Positions 55,895-64,000 of a stretch of DNA of 64,000 nt are shown here, in pieces. A model generated the notes under the pieces. The model had not been told where the DNA came from, made no database searches, and was given only the letters and a program-made list of their open reading frames with translations. The stretch lies in contig JAHWDD010000002.1 of assembly GCA_023897205.1 (NCBI GenBank), positions 5,890,001 to 5,954,000 of the forward strand. Reading direction: 5' to 3'. How positions within the stretch are numbered: the first letter of the stretch is position 1; each line of letters opens with the position of its first letter. This stretch comes from Exophiala sp. HKRS030 (Eukaryota > Ascomycota > Eurotiomycetes > Chaetothyriales > Herpotrichiellaceae). Both the position numbers and the translations under genes were made by a program.

Positions 55895-57237
55895 ATGCCG
55901 CCGAAAAACCGCGTCATCATCGACACAGACCCTGGCGTCGACGACGTCCTGGCCATCCTGTACGCCTTGGCGGCCAAATCCGATGATTTAGAAGTCCTGC
56001 TCCTGTCACTAACGCACGGCAACGTCGACGTGCAATCGTGCCTACGCAACGCCGTAGCCATCTTCCACGTCCTCGAGAAGGAACTCGCATGGCGGCGTGC
56101 TAACAACATCCCCGAGGGATTTGAAGGGATCCGACACTTTAAGCCACTGATTGCAATTGGCGCGGACGAGCCGCTGCAGGACCAGATCGAGAGTGATTTC
56201 TTCCACGGCGTCGACGGGCTCGCTGGCACGCATACATCGCATCCGCACCATTTCTCGCCCGAGGAGGATTGGAAGCATCTGTTCGAAGAACCGCCTTCGA
56301 ACCCGGAACTCGCGCGTCTCGCACAGGATCAAGGCGCCGCTGATCTCCAAAACAATGAAGACACGTCAAAACAAACCCACTCATTCACGCCATCCCTCGT
56401 GCCCGCGCACAAGGAGATCCTGCGCCTGCTGCGCGAGAACGAACCGGACACAATCACACTGGTCTCAATCGGCCCCCTGACGAACTTCGCACTCGCCGCC
56501 GCCGAAGACCCCGAAACCTTCCTGCGCTGCAAAGAAGTCGTCTCCATGGGCGGGACGGTCGTCGATCTAATCGGCAACGTGACGCCGGTCGCGGAATTCA
56601 ACGTCTTCGCCGACCCATACGCCGCGGCACGCGTGTACGCGCTCACATCACCCAACCCAGCATCCACAATGCCACCCTCGCCAAACCCAGGTTCCCCAGC
56701 GCCTTGCTCAGCCCGTACCCCGCCCACCTCTCCAAACAGCTCACTCTCCGCCTCATGGCGCTCGACATCACAGAGCACCACATGCTGTCACGGGCACTGT
56801 TCAACAGCTACGCCTCTCCGCTCGCGGCGCGCGGCTCCCCGCTCGCAGCGTGGATGACGTCGTTCATGACGCCGATGCTGGACAAGATGGAGCGGCTGCA
56901 CCTGGGGCACGAGGGCGACGGGGCGGCGCTGGCGCTGCACGACCCGATGTGCATCTGGTGGGTGGTGACGCAGCTGACGCACGCCGCCGGCTGGCGTCCC
57001 AGCGAGAAGAGCCCCGAGGACGTCCGCATCGAGACCCAAGGCCAGTGGACGCGCGGCATGACCGTGGGCGACCGACGTGCCCGCAGGCGCAGGGGCAGCG
57101 ATGGCGAGAGACCCCATGACCGGGGCAATTGGCTCGGCAATGCCTCCGGAAACCGTGTGTGGCGCATGGTCGGCAGTCCCGGCGTGGATTTGGCTGCCGT
57201 TGAGTATCTAGATGCCATTCTGGGGAAGAGGGAGTGA
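55895..57237 (+). CDS. Inosine-uridine nucleoside hydrolase, one frameshift in a C run
   Basis: Nucleoside N-ribohydrolase that splits ribonucleosides into base and ribose in purine/pyrimidine salvage. The calcium-site motif is VIIDTDPGVDDVLAILYAL at the N-terminus; LTHGNVDV, TLVSIGPLTNFALAA and VSMGGTV with NVTPVAEFNVFADPYAA follow the family. Near 56702-56703 the frame breaks: SPNPGSPAP is followed in the frame one base back by LLSPYPAHLSKQLTLRLMAL, DITEHHMLSRALF and DPMCIWWVVTQL, and the C-terminus GNRVWRMVGSPGVDLAAVEY. Restoring one C gives 447 residues. The family is usually 300-350; the extra length comes from a fungal-type insert and a basic linker. The lesion is probably a consensus error. 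Confidence 0.85.
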
Positions 57238-58116
57238 GGTCCTCAGAAACGGAGATGGAGGTCGAGGTGATGGTTGCGCGCGGGGGTGGGTGGGTTTTGG
57301 AACGGGGATGGTGGAGAGTGATGAATGGATCTTGCAAGGTATGGTCGGATCAATGAGACAATGGGGAAGAGGGATGGAAACATTTGGGGCTTTTCGTCGT
57401 CCTCGCCGCCATCGTGGTGAACGGCGGCTGTGACGATGACGGCGGCGACGGTGGTCGTGGTGGCTATCTGGTGAGACCGAGGGTTGCTCTCGGTTCGGAA
57501 GATGAAGCATGTGGACTTTCGTGCACGGTGACTAGAGGGACCTATCAAGCGGTATGGCCCATTTCTACCCGTCATGTTGGGAACAAGGACAAGGGCAGGA
57601 TGATTCTCCTACGAGCGGATGGGATTGATCCGGAGCAAGGGCTTTGACATATGGTCGACTCTATGAACGGTGATCATTATGACGACGTGATTGCTGACTC
57701 TCTGGGCATCGCGAGGATCTTACTTTCAAGGCATTGGGGCAATTGTTGCAGAGTGGGCGCTCAGACAAGGCCAAGGGTCTTGAAAGGTATTGAATTAACT
57801 TCAACAGTGAACACAATCCAGACAGATAGCTAAATGTGCATGGTCGTAACTATGGACTGCAGAAATGACAGTAAACGTATAGACGAGTATTCTGGGTTTG
57901 CTTTGACCCTAAAACTACTATCAATATATATTCTCAGTAAACGTTCCATTTCTGGATTTTCAGACTATGCCGCCAATATCACTTTTACAGATCCGGACCT
58001 GAGATATTTACATTTTCCTGCTTTTCTCTTTCTCAACCTCGTAAATGCGTTATGCCGCCCCAGAACCCAGTGCTGTGCTAGGTTTGCACTACCCTAACGT
58101 AGAAATAATTCATCCC
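57238..58116. other. Intergenic, no gene seen
   Basis: Convergent 3' ends of the nucleoside hydrolase and VSB1. CGG/GGT-rich low complexity at 57240-57460. No gene. Confidence 0.6.
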
Positions 58117-61100
58117 TCAACTAGCAGTTGTCAAGACGTAAGAAGTAATGGCATCCATCCTCTCCTTGGTCAGCTTCAGACTGATAATAAGAAGTTCTCG
58201 AGCCACGTCAGGATCATGTGCTTGCATATCCTCCCACTTCTTGTCATCCATCTGCCAAGTGATACAATCCTTCTCCGCCACCATCGTTGCGGTTCGTGAT
58301 GTTTGAGAAAAGAAAGGTAACTCTCCACATGGACGGCCGGCTACAATCAGTTCGGAGTATTTGCCCTGCGGAAGATCGTAATCTGCTCGGAGAATACCTT
58401 CTTCCAGGAGATAGAACCCATTAGGCGTATCGCCAACATTGAAAAGGACAGTCCCTTGTGTGAAAGTCACCCTTTCGAAATATGGGGTAGCTCGGTACCA
58501 GAAATCTTCAGTCTTTGTCGTCAGATCGGCCAATATCTGTAAGAGGAGAGGCAATGGCTGTTTGAAAGAATGCCATTTGCTTGCCGTGGAAGTATCCTCG
58601 TCCAATGTTGTCTGTGCGACCTGGTGAAGCATATTTCTTCTCGGCGAACTTCCCATGAACTCGGCCTTGTAGGATTGTGACAAATCCTGACTCTGTAACC
58701 GCGGTACATCAAGATGAGAAGCAATCCTTTTTGCTCGTCGGTGCTCTTGTTGTCGATATAGTGCAGTCAAGAGTTTGTTCTCGCAATGTTCGAGAGCAAC
58801 ATTTAGATCGTTGAAAAATTCGACCCCATATTGATCCTCAAACAACCCAACATTTTGGAGAGCCTGACCAATTTCTCCATCTACATCCAAGCTACTAACA
58901 ACAAATTGAACACGTCGCTTTTGTAGAAGTCGGTTGATCCTAGTAAAAGCCTCCGCAGCTGAGAAGTCCACGCCACTAATAGCGGCCATGTCTAGAATCA
59001 GGAATCTGAGAGGTCGATCCGTAAAGGCCTCCTCTTCCAGCAAAGCTCTGATGCGATTTTCGACACCAACGATGGTACCGAAGAAGAGATAACCGGCCAA
59101 TTTGATGAGAAAGATCTGTTGACCTGTCTCCTTGAGGAACTTGAGCTGAACCGGGGGTCTTCTCACTAGTGACTTTGCAACTTGTCCAGAATATGTGGCA
59201 CGGATCGCAGTTCTTCTGGACGTTTGAACCACAAAACTTAGTGCTGCCAACAAAATCCCGACCAGAATACCGACGACAAAGTCCCAAACACCCATGGTCA
59301 CAACGATAATGACAATAGTGGCATATTCGAGCTTGTGCACTTTACCCCAAGTTCCGACAAGAGCTTCCTCGAGCAATTCTATGCCGAGGAGGAAGATTAG
59401 TGCACCAACGACCATGATTGGTATGTATCCTATGATCACCGGGCCAGCCAACAAGATTCCAAACGTTGCAGCTGCGAGCATAAGGCCAGCAAGACGATCA
59501 TTGCCTCCACTGTCCATGAATAAAAGACTGTTCGTGTACACGAGATAGTTCTGAACACTTCCAAAAAGTCCACTGACACAATTCGACAGACCATGAGCAA
59601 TCAACTCGCGGTCGACATTGAGATTGTCCTCGCCTGTCGAGATACCCAGAGCAGGGACATTGATAGGGACATGAAGGACACCGAAGAAGGTCAAGGCGAA
59701 CATGGCAGGAATCGTATCAGCTAAAGCACCCCAGTGAACAGCCTTGATGTCGTACAAAGTATAAAAGTGGTACCATGGGTTACCCGCTGGTGGAGGATCG
59801 AATACCCAACCGTGGGAGTGAAAAGTTTGCATAGGAATATCCAAAGCGAACTTGAAAAAGTAAAAGATGGCTGCAACGGAGATGAAATAACCACCAACAA
59901 GAAGATTCGACTTGACGAAACGCTGAACGACGTTCAAAATGATGGCAAGCGAAAGAGGAATGATCCAGAGTAGGATGGTATCACTTCGAAAGAGTTGCTT
60001 CAAAGTGTCGAGATTGTATTCGAGATTACCAGGAAGTCTGGCTGAAACCTCGATTCCAGTGGCGACGAGAAACCAGCCTACACCTCCAATGCAGCCGATG
60101 AGAATATGACGGGGAAAGAAACCAATCAAAGACCCTAGGCCGAAGGTTCCCATCAAAAAGAAGACCAAACCCGTAAGGACTGCACTGACAGCGAAGGATA
60201 GAATGGTGGTAGCCAAGACCGACTTGGGATCATCTTCACCAATCTTGGCAAGAATGGTGAAGGCCATCTTGTGGAAGAATGGAACCACCTCAATCATCTC
60301 AGAGCCAATTCCACCCTTGAAAACTGAACCGCCCGAGGAATAGATGACCTGTGCAACTATTGTACTGACATAGAACATTGCGATACCGTCGGAACCAAGG
60401 TCGTCAAACATTGCATGGCCTAGGGGAAAGAGGATCATGCCATATGACAGGGCATCGAGGATGTTGAGGAGAAGACCGAGGAAAACGGCTGGCAAGAGAC
60501 TCGCTGGATGAACGATAGCCTCATTGTATATGGCTCGTGGACTCCAGGTCTTCGGGTGTGAGAGTGTGTAGAAGCACGATCTTGTGTTTTCCAATGCCGA
60601 TCTCCACTTCCTTTCGTATATACCTTTCCTTGAATGTTGATGTTCAATGTCACTCAACTGACCATATTGTATCGACGACTTCCGGTCGGCAAGCAGACCT
60701 GTCCGTTCGGTAGGCTCCGCTTGTTGAATCAGATCTTCTCGTCCTCCCGACCGCGGCCGGTCTCGTCCGTGTTTAGAGTTGGAATGTCCATTCGGGACGA
60801 CCCCGTCATGGTCCTCCTCTGGAGCATTTTGTATCAACATGGTGAGTTGAGATATTGGATCTGTCGTTGGCTCGTGGTCTGAACCCTGAGGAGAAACTGG
60901 CTCGGAGACTTCCTGTATTGGGTCAGGATAGCCATCATCTGAGGAGGCTTCGGAATCAGGCGGAGAGCTTCCAAGATATGAGGCGTTGTCGGCAAGGGCA
61001 AAAGCAGCCAGCTCTGCAGTCTCGTCTCTCAAGTCGGTGGAAGAGGAGTATTGAGGAGGCTCGAGTTGACCGTGGAAGGAACGACGGTAGAAGGATCTTG

Positions 61101-61323
61101 CCGGAGTCCTGGCTACAGACTGACTTGAGCCTGACCCGGCTCGAGCACGGCGAGGATTGTGAGGACGATCAGCAACAGACAAAGAAGTTGAGTCTTCTAT
61201 AGAGGAATCATCATGAGGCTTTCTCGACGGGGAGGCCGCAGACATGGAAGCTCGGGAGGCAGCCTTGGAGAAGGTGGAGCTATGGCGAGCATGCTGCTTG
61301 CCCGCGGTGGTTGTTGTCGACAT
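58117..61323 (-). CDS. VSB1: Vsb1-type vacuolar SLC26/STAS/cyclic-nucleotide-domain protein
   Basis: Homologue of yeast Ygr125w/Vsb1, linked to vacuolar storage of basic amino acids. Single exon, 1068 residues. An acidic, Ser-rich N-terminus (1-240) precedes an SLC26/SulP-type membrane domain (about 268-700; ASLLPAVFLGLLLNILDALS, ISTGEDNLNVDRELIAHGLS). A STAS domain (about 728-840; FLILDMAAISGVDFSAAEAF) is followed by a cyclic-nucleotide-binding-like domain (about 945-1055; FTQGTVLFNVGDTPNGFYLL, GRPCGELPFFSQTSRTATMV). The last part has the GE-L-PFF-x-R-TAT-type phosphate-cassette pattern, so nucleotide regulation is possible but untested. Ends short of a ClC gene on the same strand. Confidence 0.92.
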   Translation of the reverse strand: MSTTTTAGKQHARHSSTFSKAASRASMSAASPSRKPHDDSSIEDSTSLSVADRPHNPRRARAGSGSSQSVARTPARSFYRRSFHGQLEPPQYSSSTDLRDETAELAAFALADNASYLGSSPPDSEASSDDGYPDPIQEVSEPVSPQGSDHEPTTDPISQLTMLIQNAPEEDHDGVVPNGHSNSKHGRDRPRSGGREDLIQQAEPTERTGLLADRKSSIQYGQLSDIEHQHSRKGIYERKWRSALENTRSCFYTLSHPKTWSPRAIYNEAIVHPASLLPAVFLGLLLNILDALSYGMILFPLGHAMFDDLGSDGIAMFYVSTIVAQVIYSSGGSVFKGGIGSEMIEVVPFFHKMAFTILAKIGEDDPKSVLATTILSFAVSAVLTGLVFFLMGTFGLGSLIGFFPRHILIGCIGGVGWFLVATGIEVSARLPGNLEYNLDTLKQLFRSDTILLWIIPLSLAIILNVVQRFVKSNLLVGGYFISVAAIFYFFKFALDIPMQTFHSHGWVFDPPPAGNPWYHFYTLYDIKAVHWGALADTIPAMFALTFFGVLHVPINVPALGISTGEDNLNVDRELIAHGLSNCVSGLFGSVQNYLVYTNSLLFMDSGGNDRLAGLMLAAATFGILLAGPVIIGYIPIMVVGALIFLLGIELLEEALVGTWGKVHKLEYATIVIIVVTMGVWDFVVGILVGILLAALSFVVQTSRRTAIRATYSGQVAKSLVRRPPVQLKFLKETGQQIFLIKLAGYLFFGTIVGVENRIRALLEEEAFTDRPLRFLILDMAAISGVDFSAAEAFTRINRLLQKRRVQFVVSSLDVDGEIGQALQNVGLFEDQYGVEFFNDLNVALEHCENKLLTALYRQQEHRRAKRIASHLDVPRLQSQDLSQSYKAEFMGSSPRRNMLHQVAQTTLDEDTSTASKWHSFKQPLPLLLQILADLTTKTEDFWYRATPYFERVTFTQGTVLFNVGDTPNGFYLLEEGILRADYDLPQGKYSELIVAGRPCGELPFFSQTSRTATMVAEKDCITWQMDDKKWEDMQAHDPDVARELLIISLKLTKERMDAITSYVLTTAS

Positions 61324-62196
61324 GTTGGCTGCTTATAACATGATATCGGTCGATGATCAGGGTGAGCACATGTGAGTGGAACGCGAGTACCAAGGCGACC
61401 GGGGACAGGGTTCCGCAGGATCCAGTGAGGAAGTGCCGTCAGAAGAGGCCTTGGTTGCGTGAGAGGAATCGAGAGATTCGCAATACTAGGTAGGGAGTGA
61501 CGAAAGCAGTTTCTGGTCGGGTCTGACGGTAGTAGTATGGTCTGCAGGTCACAGACAAGGATTATTGTTTTCTGGTGGAAAGCCTATGCTTTCGTGGCTG
61601 CGGTCGTCGTGTCTTCTCTGTCGAGGACTGAGCACAGTGCTCTCTGCGGTTTCCTAGGACGAAGCGTGGACGAAGCTCGTGCAAGTGGATTTTTTCGTTG
61701 GTGAGGGAAGCGGCAACTTAGTTCTGCCGGACCAGGTCCACAAAAATTTCACTAGGAGATGATATTGGACTTCGTGTCGTCGAGGTGAGAATGGGCTAGG
61801 CAGGGAGGCGACGGGCAAAGCAGAATGAGTGGAAAGAGCAAGGTATGAACTCTCAGGTACAGTCCAATGAAAGTATGAATTGTGATGGCTTTATGCAGGC
61901 AAAACAAGAAACTATAATCAAACAGGTAGTTCGCGGGTCATGAAGAATGAGAAATTTTCAGATGCATGATACCAAATGGCCGATCAGCAAAGAAAGAGCT
62001 AAGAAATGATGAGAGTGGTAAGCGAGAGTCGATGCTGGGGAGCTGATGGTGATGAGGAGTTCGTCAATGAATGAATGAATTGAGGCGCAGGCAGATTGTA
62101 AGAAATGAAAATGTCGAGCCTCAATCGAATTGCCTGCGCTGAGTGTTTACGGCAGGAACGATGACGGGGAAAAAAATCAGAGGCAGGAGCAAAAGT

Positions 62197-62220
62197 AGGA
62201 GCAGGAGCAGGAGCAGGAGC
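62197..62220. repeat. (AGGAGC)x4 tandem repeat
   Basis: Four perfect hexamer copies read directly. Confidence 0.95.
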
Positions 62221-62267
62221 CCCTCTTCCCCTCTCCGCCCCTTCTCGATGCAAGCCTCCTTAGCCCA

Positions 62268-62295
62268 CCACCTGCCACCTGCCACCTGCCACCTG
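62268..62295. repeat. (CCACCTG)x4 tandem repeat
   Basis: Four perfect heptamer copies read directly. Confidence 0.95.
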
Positions 62296-63405
62296 CCCAC
62301 GACTTCACGAGGTTGCACGGGTGGCTCTTGCCAATTGAAGTTGTACGTGGCGTGCGTGGATCACTTGCAGAAGTTCCATTGCAGGCGCAGGCTTCCTTAG
62401 GCTTGTGCGGGCGTGGAGAAGTATTTTCGAGGCCGAAGGGGGGCTTCCTCAAGCTGTTAAGCACCTATAGGCTGCGATACGGAATACTAACCAGTTACTG
62501 TAAGGAGCCCGCAGGCAGCCCTAAGCCGTTTCAACATGACCATTGACCAGGGTGTCCCATGCGTGTCCCATGGCTGTCTCGACCCGAGCACCTTCGGGTG
62601 GTTTTCGACCAACAACCTCTCGACCAGGGATCACGGTCACAGGGTAGGCTGCTGATTAAGTGTCGCCTGGGTCGACTTTCCGGGCTCTAGACTCCAGAGC
62701 CTCTGTGAGCCCAGTTGGTTAATTCGTCAGTGTCTATTCAACGCCTAGAAAGGCACAAAGCATTTACCTCGGGCTTGAAACTTGCCCTACCTTGCCCCGC
62801 CTTGGACATCGCTTGATGCCGAACCGAGACTCTAAACCCTTAGGCCTCTCTATTAGTGCTCCGGGTGATTTCAGCCTGCAGGGTTTGTACTCCGTTCTTC
62901 TCTACGGAGTTAATAGTTGGTCAGTTCGAGAGTTGCGCAAGACATGTACTTCGTATGAGAGCTCTGATCGCCCATGGGTTAAGGCCAGCTGGCAGAAGCT
63001 CCAGAGAGACCCAGGCCCTTTCTGAGACCTCGCAGCAATCCTCTGATTTTGATAGACCCACCTGTAGTAAGTTCCCACGGTTCCTTAGTGCAGCCCACCT
63101 GACTGCGTGCATTTTTTTACTTCTGTGTTGTTGTCCTCAAACGTTATAGTCGCAACTACACAAAGAAGTGCTGACATTACGCAAGTTGTGCACCATGTGG
63201 CGAGAGCGCCGGTACAAGGATCACCAGCTTCGTCTTTGTTGGTTGGGAGCTGAAATGGACATCAGACTCATGTGATTGATTCTAGAGGGATCTAACACCA
63301 ACGGTCTCCATCAGCAGACGTGATCCCCGGACATGCCTATCACGACTTCGGGACCTTACACGATAACGGCTTCTCATGACTCCGTACCCTAGCTCTTGAA
63401 TTCCG

Positions 63406-64000
63406 CTAGGCATGTAAGCCTTCCAGCCAGACCACCAGCCGCTTCTTGATGATGACTCCGACAAGTCTGCCACTACCTTCCTCGGTCACACAGAGATACC
63501 GTATCCCAAGTTTACCAAACATCTCGACTGCATACTCCATTGGTGCTTTCGCACAGATTGACAGTGGTGTTCGATCGATAAAGTGCGACATGTCCAACTC
63601 GTCACCATGCTCGGCGTGAACCGAGTCTGGTGTTGACTGCAATAATCGGACTAGACCCCCTTCCGCAAAGCTTTGCCCCAGAGTCTCCAGTCCGAACTCT
63701 AGTTCTCCTTCCGCTAGGTAGCCTTGTAACAGTCCCTTTTGAGTCAAGACCAGGCCTGCATCCATGAGACCTCGACGTCGGAGCTGTTGAAGTTTCTCGT
63801 TCAGTAACGCTTTTGGTACTAGCCCACTTGAGGCTACCTCAACGGTGATTTCACGCATCGTCTGTGCTGGAGGAATTAGCTCTTCCACCAGGTACATGTC
63901 TTTCTGAACAAGCTTAATGCTATGGTCCAGATCCAGGAAAGGATGTCCAAGCACTGTCTGTGCAAGGTCATACACCCCATTATGCTCGAGTGCATCAGCT
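63406..64000 (-). CDS. C-terminal part of a ClC chloride channel/transporter (CBS domains), cut by window edge
   Basis: Only the C-terminal ~198 residues of a minus-strand gene lie inside; the frame is open to the right edge (ADALEHNGVYDLAQTVLGHP is the first stretch). The sequence is the paired cytoplasmic CBS region of fungal ClC proteins: VQKDMYLVEELIPPAQTM, LLNEKLQQLRRRGLMDAGLV, DMSHFIDRTPLSICAKAPME and YLCVTEEGSGRLVGVIIKKR. The family exports or exchanges Cl- in Golgi/vacuole membranes and uses CBS pairs to sense nucleotides. The transmembrane part is outside the window. Confidence 0.9.
   Translation of the reverse strand, partial: ADALEHNGVYDLAQTVLGHPFLDLDHSIKLVQKDMYLVEELIPPAQTMREITVEVASSGLVPKALLNEKLQQLRRRGLMDAGLVLTQKGLLQGYLAEGELEFGLETLGQSFAEGGLVRLLQSTPDSVHAEHGDELDMSHFIDRTPLSICAKAPMEYAVEMFGKLGIRYLCVTEEGSGRLVGVIIKKRLVVWLEGLHA

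Larger units (their letters stand above)
61324..63405. other. Intergenic, VSB1 leader and short tandem repeats
   Basis: 2.1 kb without a convincing gene between two minus-strand genes. Near 62040-62120 GAATGAATG-type repeats occur; two minisatellites are listed separately. Short frames in 62700-63150 look random. Confidence 0.5.

Noticed and set aside
62705..62745. A-box-like AGCCCAGTTGGTTAATTCG
   Set aside because: No B-box (GGTTCGANTC) at the right distance downstream.

Overview
The window is nuclear DNA of a filamentous ascomycete (Pezizomycotina). The genes are widely spaced. Many are split by 45-130 nt GT-AG introns with CTRAC-like branch sites. Several families seen here are typical of that group: HeLo-type pseudokinases, a Vsb1-type SLC26/STAS/cyclic-nucleotide-domain transporter, a LaeA-like methyltransferase beside a P450, and a MATA-type HMG-box factor. 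Genus and order cannot be read from the sequence. A 100-N scaffold gap at 16499-16598 shows this is a draft assembly.

Layout. 1-16 kb is a housekeeping block: HTD2-like mitochondrial dehydratase, PQ-loop membrane protein, HAD phosphatase, TTC1-like TPR protein, a Q/N-rich nuclear-looking protein, a decayed gene, a WRAP53/Swt21-type WD40 protein, nucleoporin Nup49 and a small charged protein. 16.2-18.4 kb is gene-poor and holds a perfect 123 bp inverted repeat on either side of the gap. 18.4-21.7 kb carries a divergent methyltransferase/P450 pair. 23-38 kb has an HMG-box factor behind a 4 kb non-coding stretch, a thioredoxin-reductase-like flavoprotein, two fungal-specific proteins and the COPII cargo receptor Erv29/SURF4. 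39.5-54.8 kb is the most interesting part: a kinase with an intact catalytic loop, two tandem paralogous HeLo-like/pseudokinase proteins, a DUF2278 protein, a two-helix membrane protein and a large orphan protein. 55.9-64 kb returns to metabolism and transport: nucleoside hydrolase, Vsb1 and the C-terminus of a ClC channel.

How the genes may work together. The 39.5-50.5 kb genes have the layout of a signalling or cell-death neighbourhood. A HeLo-like four-helix region joined to a pseudokinase is the architecture of mammalian MLKL, and here two copies sit next to a possibly active kinase. That they act together is inference; nothing in the sequence proves it.

Data quality. At least five single-base deletions, all in G/C runs and all in the same direction, break otherwise well-conserved genes (one in the PQ-loop gene, three in the WD40 gene, one in the nucleoside hydrolase; possibly one in Nup49). 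They look like consensus errors rather than gene death. In contrast, the 10741-11549 relic has in-frame stops and looks genuinely decayed.
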